The translations under genes were made by a program, and so were the position numbers. A stretch of 14,041 bases of DNA, from contig DDLU01000045.1 in NCBI GenBank assembly GCA_002340305.1, positions 1-14,041 on the forward strand, written 5' to 3'. This stretch comes from Desulfovibrio sp. UBA2564 (GTDB taxonomy: Bacteria; Desulfobacterota; Desulfovibrionia; Desulfovibrionales; Desulfovibrionaceae). Below are positions 13,174 through 14,041 of the stretch, piece after piece; positions within the stretch are counted from its first letter, which is position 1, and the number at the start of each line of letters is the position of its first letter. The notes beneath the pieces are model-generated. The model was not told the DNA's origin. It saw nothing but the letters and a program-made list of their open reading frames with translations, and did no database searches.

Positions 13174-14041
13174 TTAGATTTGTCCTTTTTCGGCTGCTGC
13201 CTGAATTGCTGTGATTGCGACAGTATTTACAATATCCGGAACAGTGCAGCCTCGGGAGAGGTCGTTCACAGGTTTATTGAGTCCCTGAAGTACAGGGCCG
13301 ATTGCTACTGACTGTTCGGCTGAGCGTTGTACAGCTTTATAAGTATTATTTCCAGTGTTAAGATCGGGGAAAATAAATACGGTTGCCTTACCGGCTACTT
13401 CGCTGTCGGGAAGCTTGGTCTTCGCAACGGAAGGATCGATAGCGGCATCGTACTGGATAGGACCTTCAAGCTTCAGCTCGGGGTTACGTTCCTTGGCAAT
13501 TTTCACTGCTTCTTTTACCTTCTCAACATCTGCACCCTTACCGGACTGACCGGTGGAGTAAGACATGAGAGCTACACGAGGCTCAACACCGAAGATTTTT
13601 GCGGTTTCAGCAGAATTCAGCGCGATCTCTGCGAGCTGTTCCGCATTGGGGTTCGGGTTAACTGCGCAATCACCGAAAACCAAAACCTTATCTTTGAGGC
13701 ACATCAGGAAAACACTGGATACGATGGACGCACCGGGCTTGGTCTTAATGAACTCAAAAGCAGGACGGATGGTCTGTGCGGTGGTGGTTACGGAGCCGGA
13801 AACCATACCGTCCGCATCCCCCTTCTGCACCATCATGGATGCAAAGTACGTAGGATCGAGCATACGGTCGCGAGCGTCTGACATACGGATGCCCTTGTGC
13901 TCACGCATTTTGAAATAGGTTTCGCAGTAGTCATCGAACTGAGGTGCGGACTCAGGGTCAAGGATACGCACATCATTCATTTCCAGACCGAGCTGGGAAA
14001 TCTTGCTTGCAACTTCATCAGCTTTACCAAGCAGAACGATA
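13174..14041 (-). CDS. pta: Phosphate acetyltransferase, C-terminal part
   Basis: The frame is open to the right edge of the window (minus strand), so the N-terminal part is missing; about 288 codons are visible. The enzyme makes acetyl phosphate from acetyl-CoA and phosphate. The visible part is the PTA_PTB catalytic domain: VLLGKADEVASKI at the cut end, DADGMVSGSVTTTAQTIRPAF, VFGDCAVNPNPNAEQLAEIA, ALMSYSTGQSGKG, EGPIQYDAAID, VFIFPDLNTGNNTYKA and GPVLQGLNKPVNDLSRG, all family hallmarks. Whether it also has the N-terminal DRTGG domain of long Pta proteins cannot be seen. It is followed without gap by ackA, which uses its product. The operon promoter must lie to the right of the window. Confidence 0.96.
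   Translation of the reverse strand, partial: IVLLGKADEVASKISQLGLEMNDVRILDPESAPQFDDYCETYFKMREHKGIRMSDARDRMLDPTYFASMMVQKGDADGMVSGSVTTTAQTIRPAFEFIKTKPGASIVSSVFLMCLKDKVLVFGDCAVNPNPNAEQLAEIALNSAETAKIFGVEPRVALMSYSTGQSGKGADVEKVKEAVKIAKERNPELKLEGPIQYDAAIDPSVAKTKLPDSEVAGKATVFIFPDLNTGNNTYKAVQRSAEQSVAIGPVLQGLNKPVNDLSRGCTVPDIVNTVAITAIQAAAEKGQI

Overview
The window looks like chromosome from a sulfate-reducing deltaproteobacterium of the Desulfovibrionaceae (Desulfovibrio or Maridesulfovibrio type) with moderate GC. The main reason is the right-hand gene block on the minus strand: pta, ackA, a LUD-domain lutC and one long polypeptide fusing the LutB-like and LutA-like parts of the lactate oxidation complex. 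From memory, this order matches the organic-acid oxidation cluster of Desulfovibrio vulgaris. A Fur-like palindrome of the form described for Desulfovibrio agrees with this. The assignment is inference; no rRNA or other phylogenetic marker is present.

Left part (1-4740, plus strand). The window opens inside a polyprenyl-phosphate-type family 2 glycosyltransferase. Its stop codon abuts the start of a TVP38/DedA-type (VTT) membrane protein, and a strong hairpin terminator follows. Next comes a three-gene unit: a MoxR-type AAA+ ATPase, a DUF2201/VWA protein with a long acidic linker, and a 152-residue protein I cannot assign. A good sigma-70-like promoter stands in front, with a Fur-like palindrome filling its spacer. 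Another terminator separates this unit from mntP, a manganese efflux pump.

Middle part (4740-8660). A YheT-type alpha/beta hydrolase on the plus strand has its own good promoter. It converges on a minus-strand pair, a Cache/HAMP chemotaxis receptor followed by a stand-alone Hpt phosphotransfer protein, and a symmetrical terminator lies between them. Further right is a monocistronic Dabb-domain gene with its own terminator.

Right part (8660-14041, minus strand). Transcription runs from the cut pta through ackA (TAAATG junction), a 225-base gap, lutC and the fused Fe-S protein. It ends at a U-tract terminator about 135 bases past the last stop. Together these genes would oxidise lactate to pyruvate and turn acetyl-CoA into acetate plus ATP by way of acetyl phosphate. 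Two non-coding stretches deserve attention: the ackA-lutC gap, whose only canonical terminator faces the plus strand, and the structured tail downstream of the last gene.

No CRISPR array, insertion sequence, tRNA or rRNA was seen. The most interesting candidates are the Fur-box-controlled MoxR/VWA unit with its unknown third gene, and the possible plus-strand RNA between lutC and ackA.
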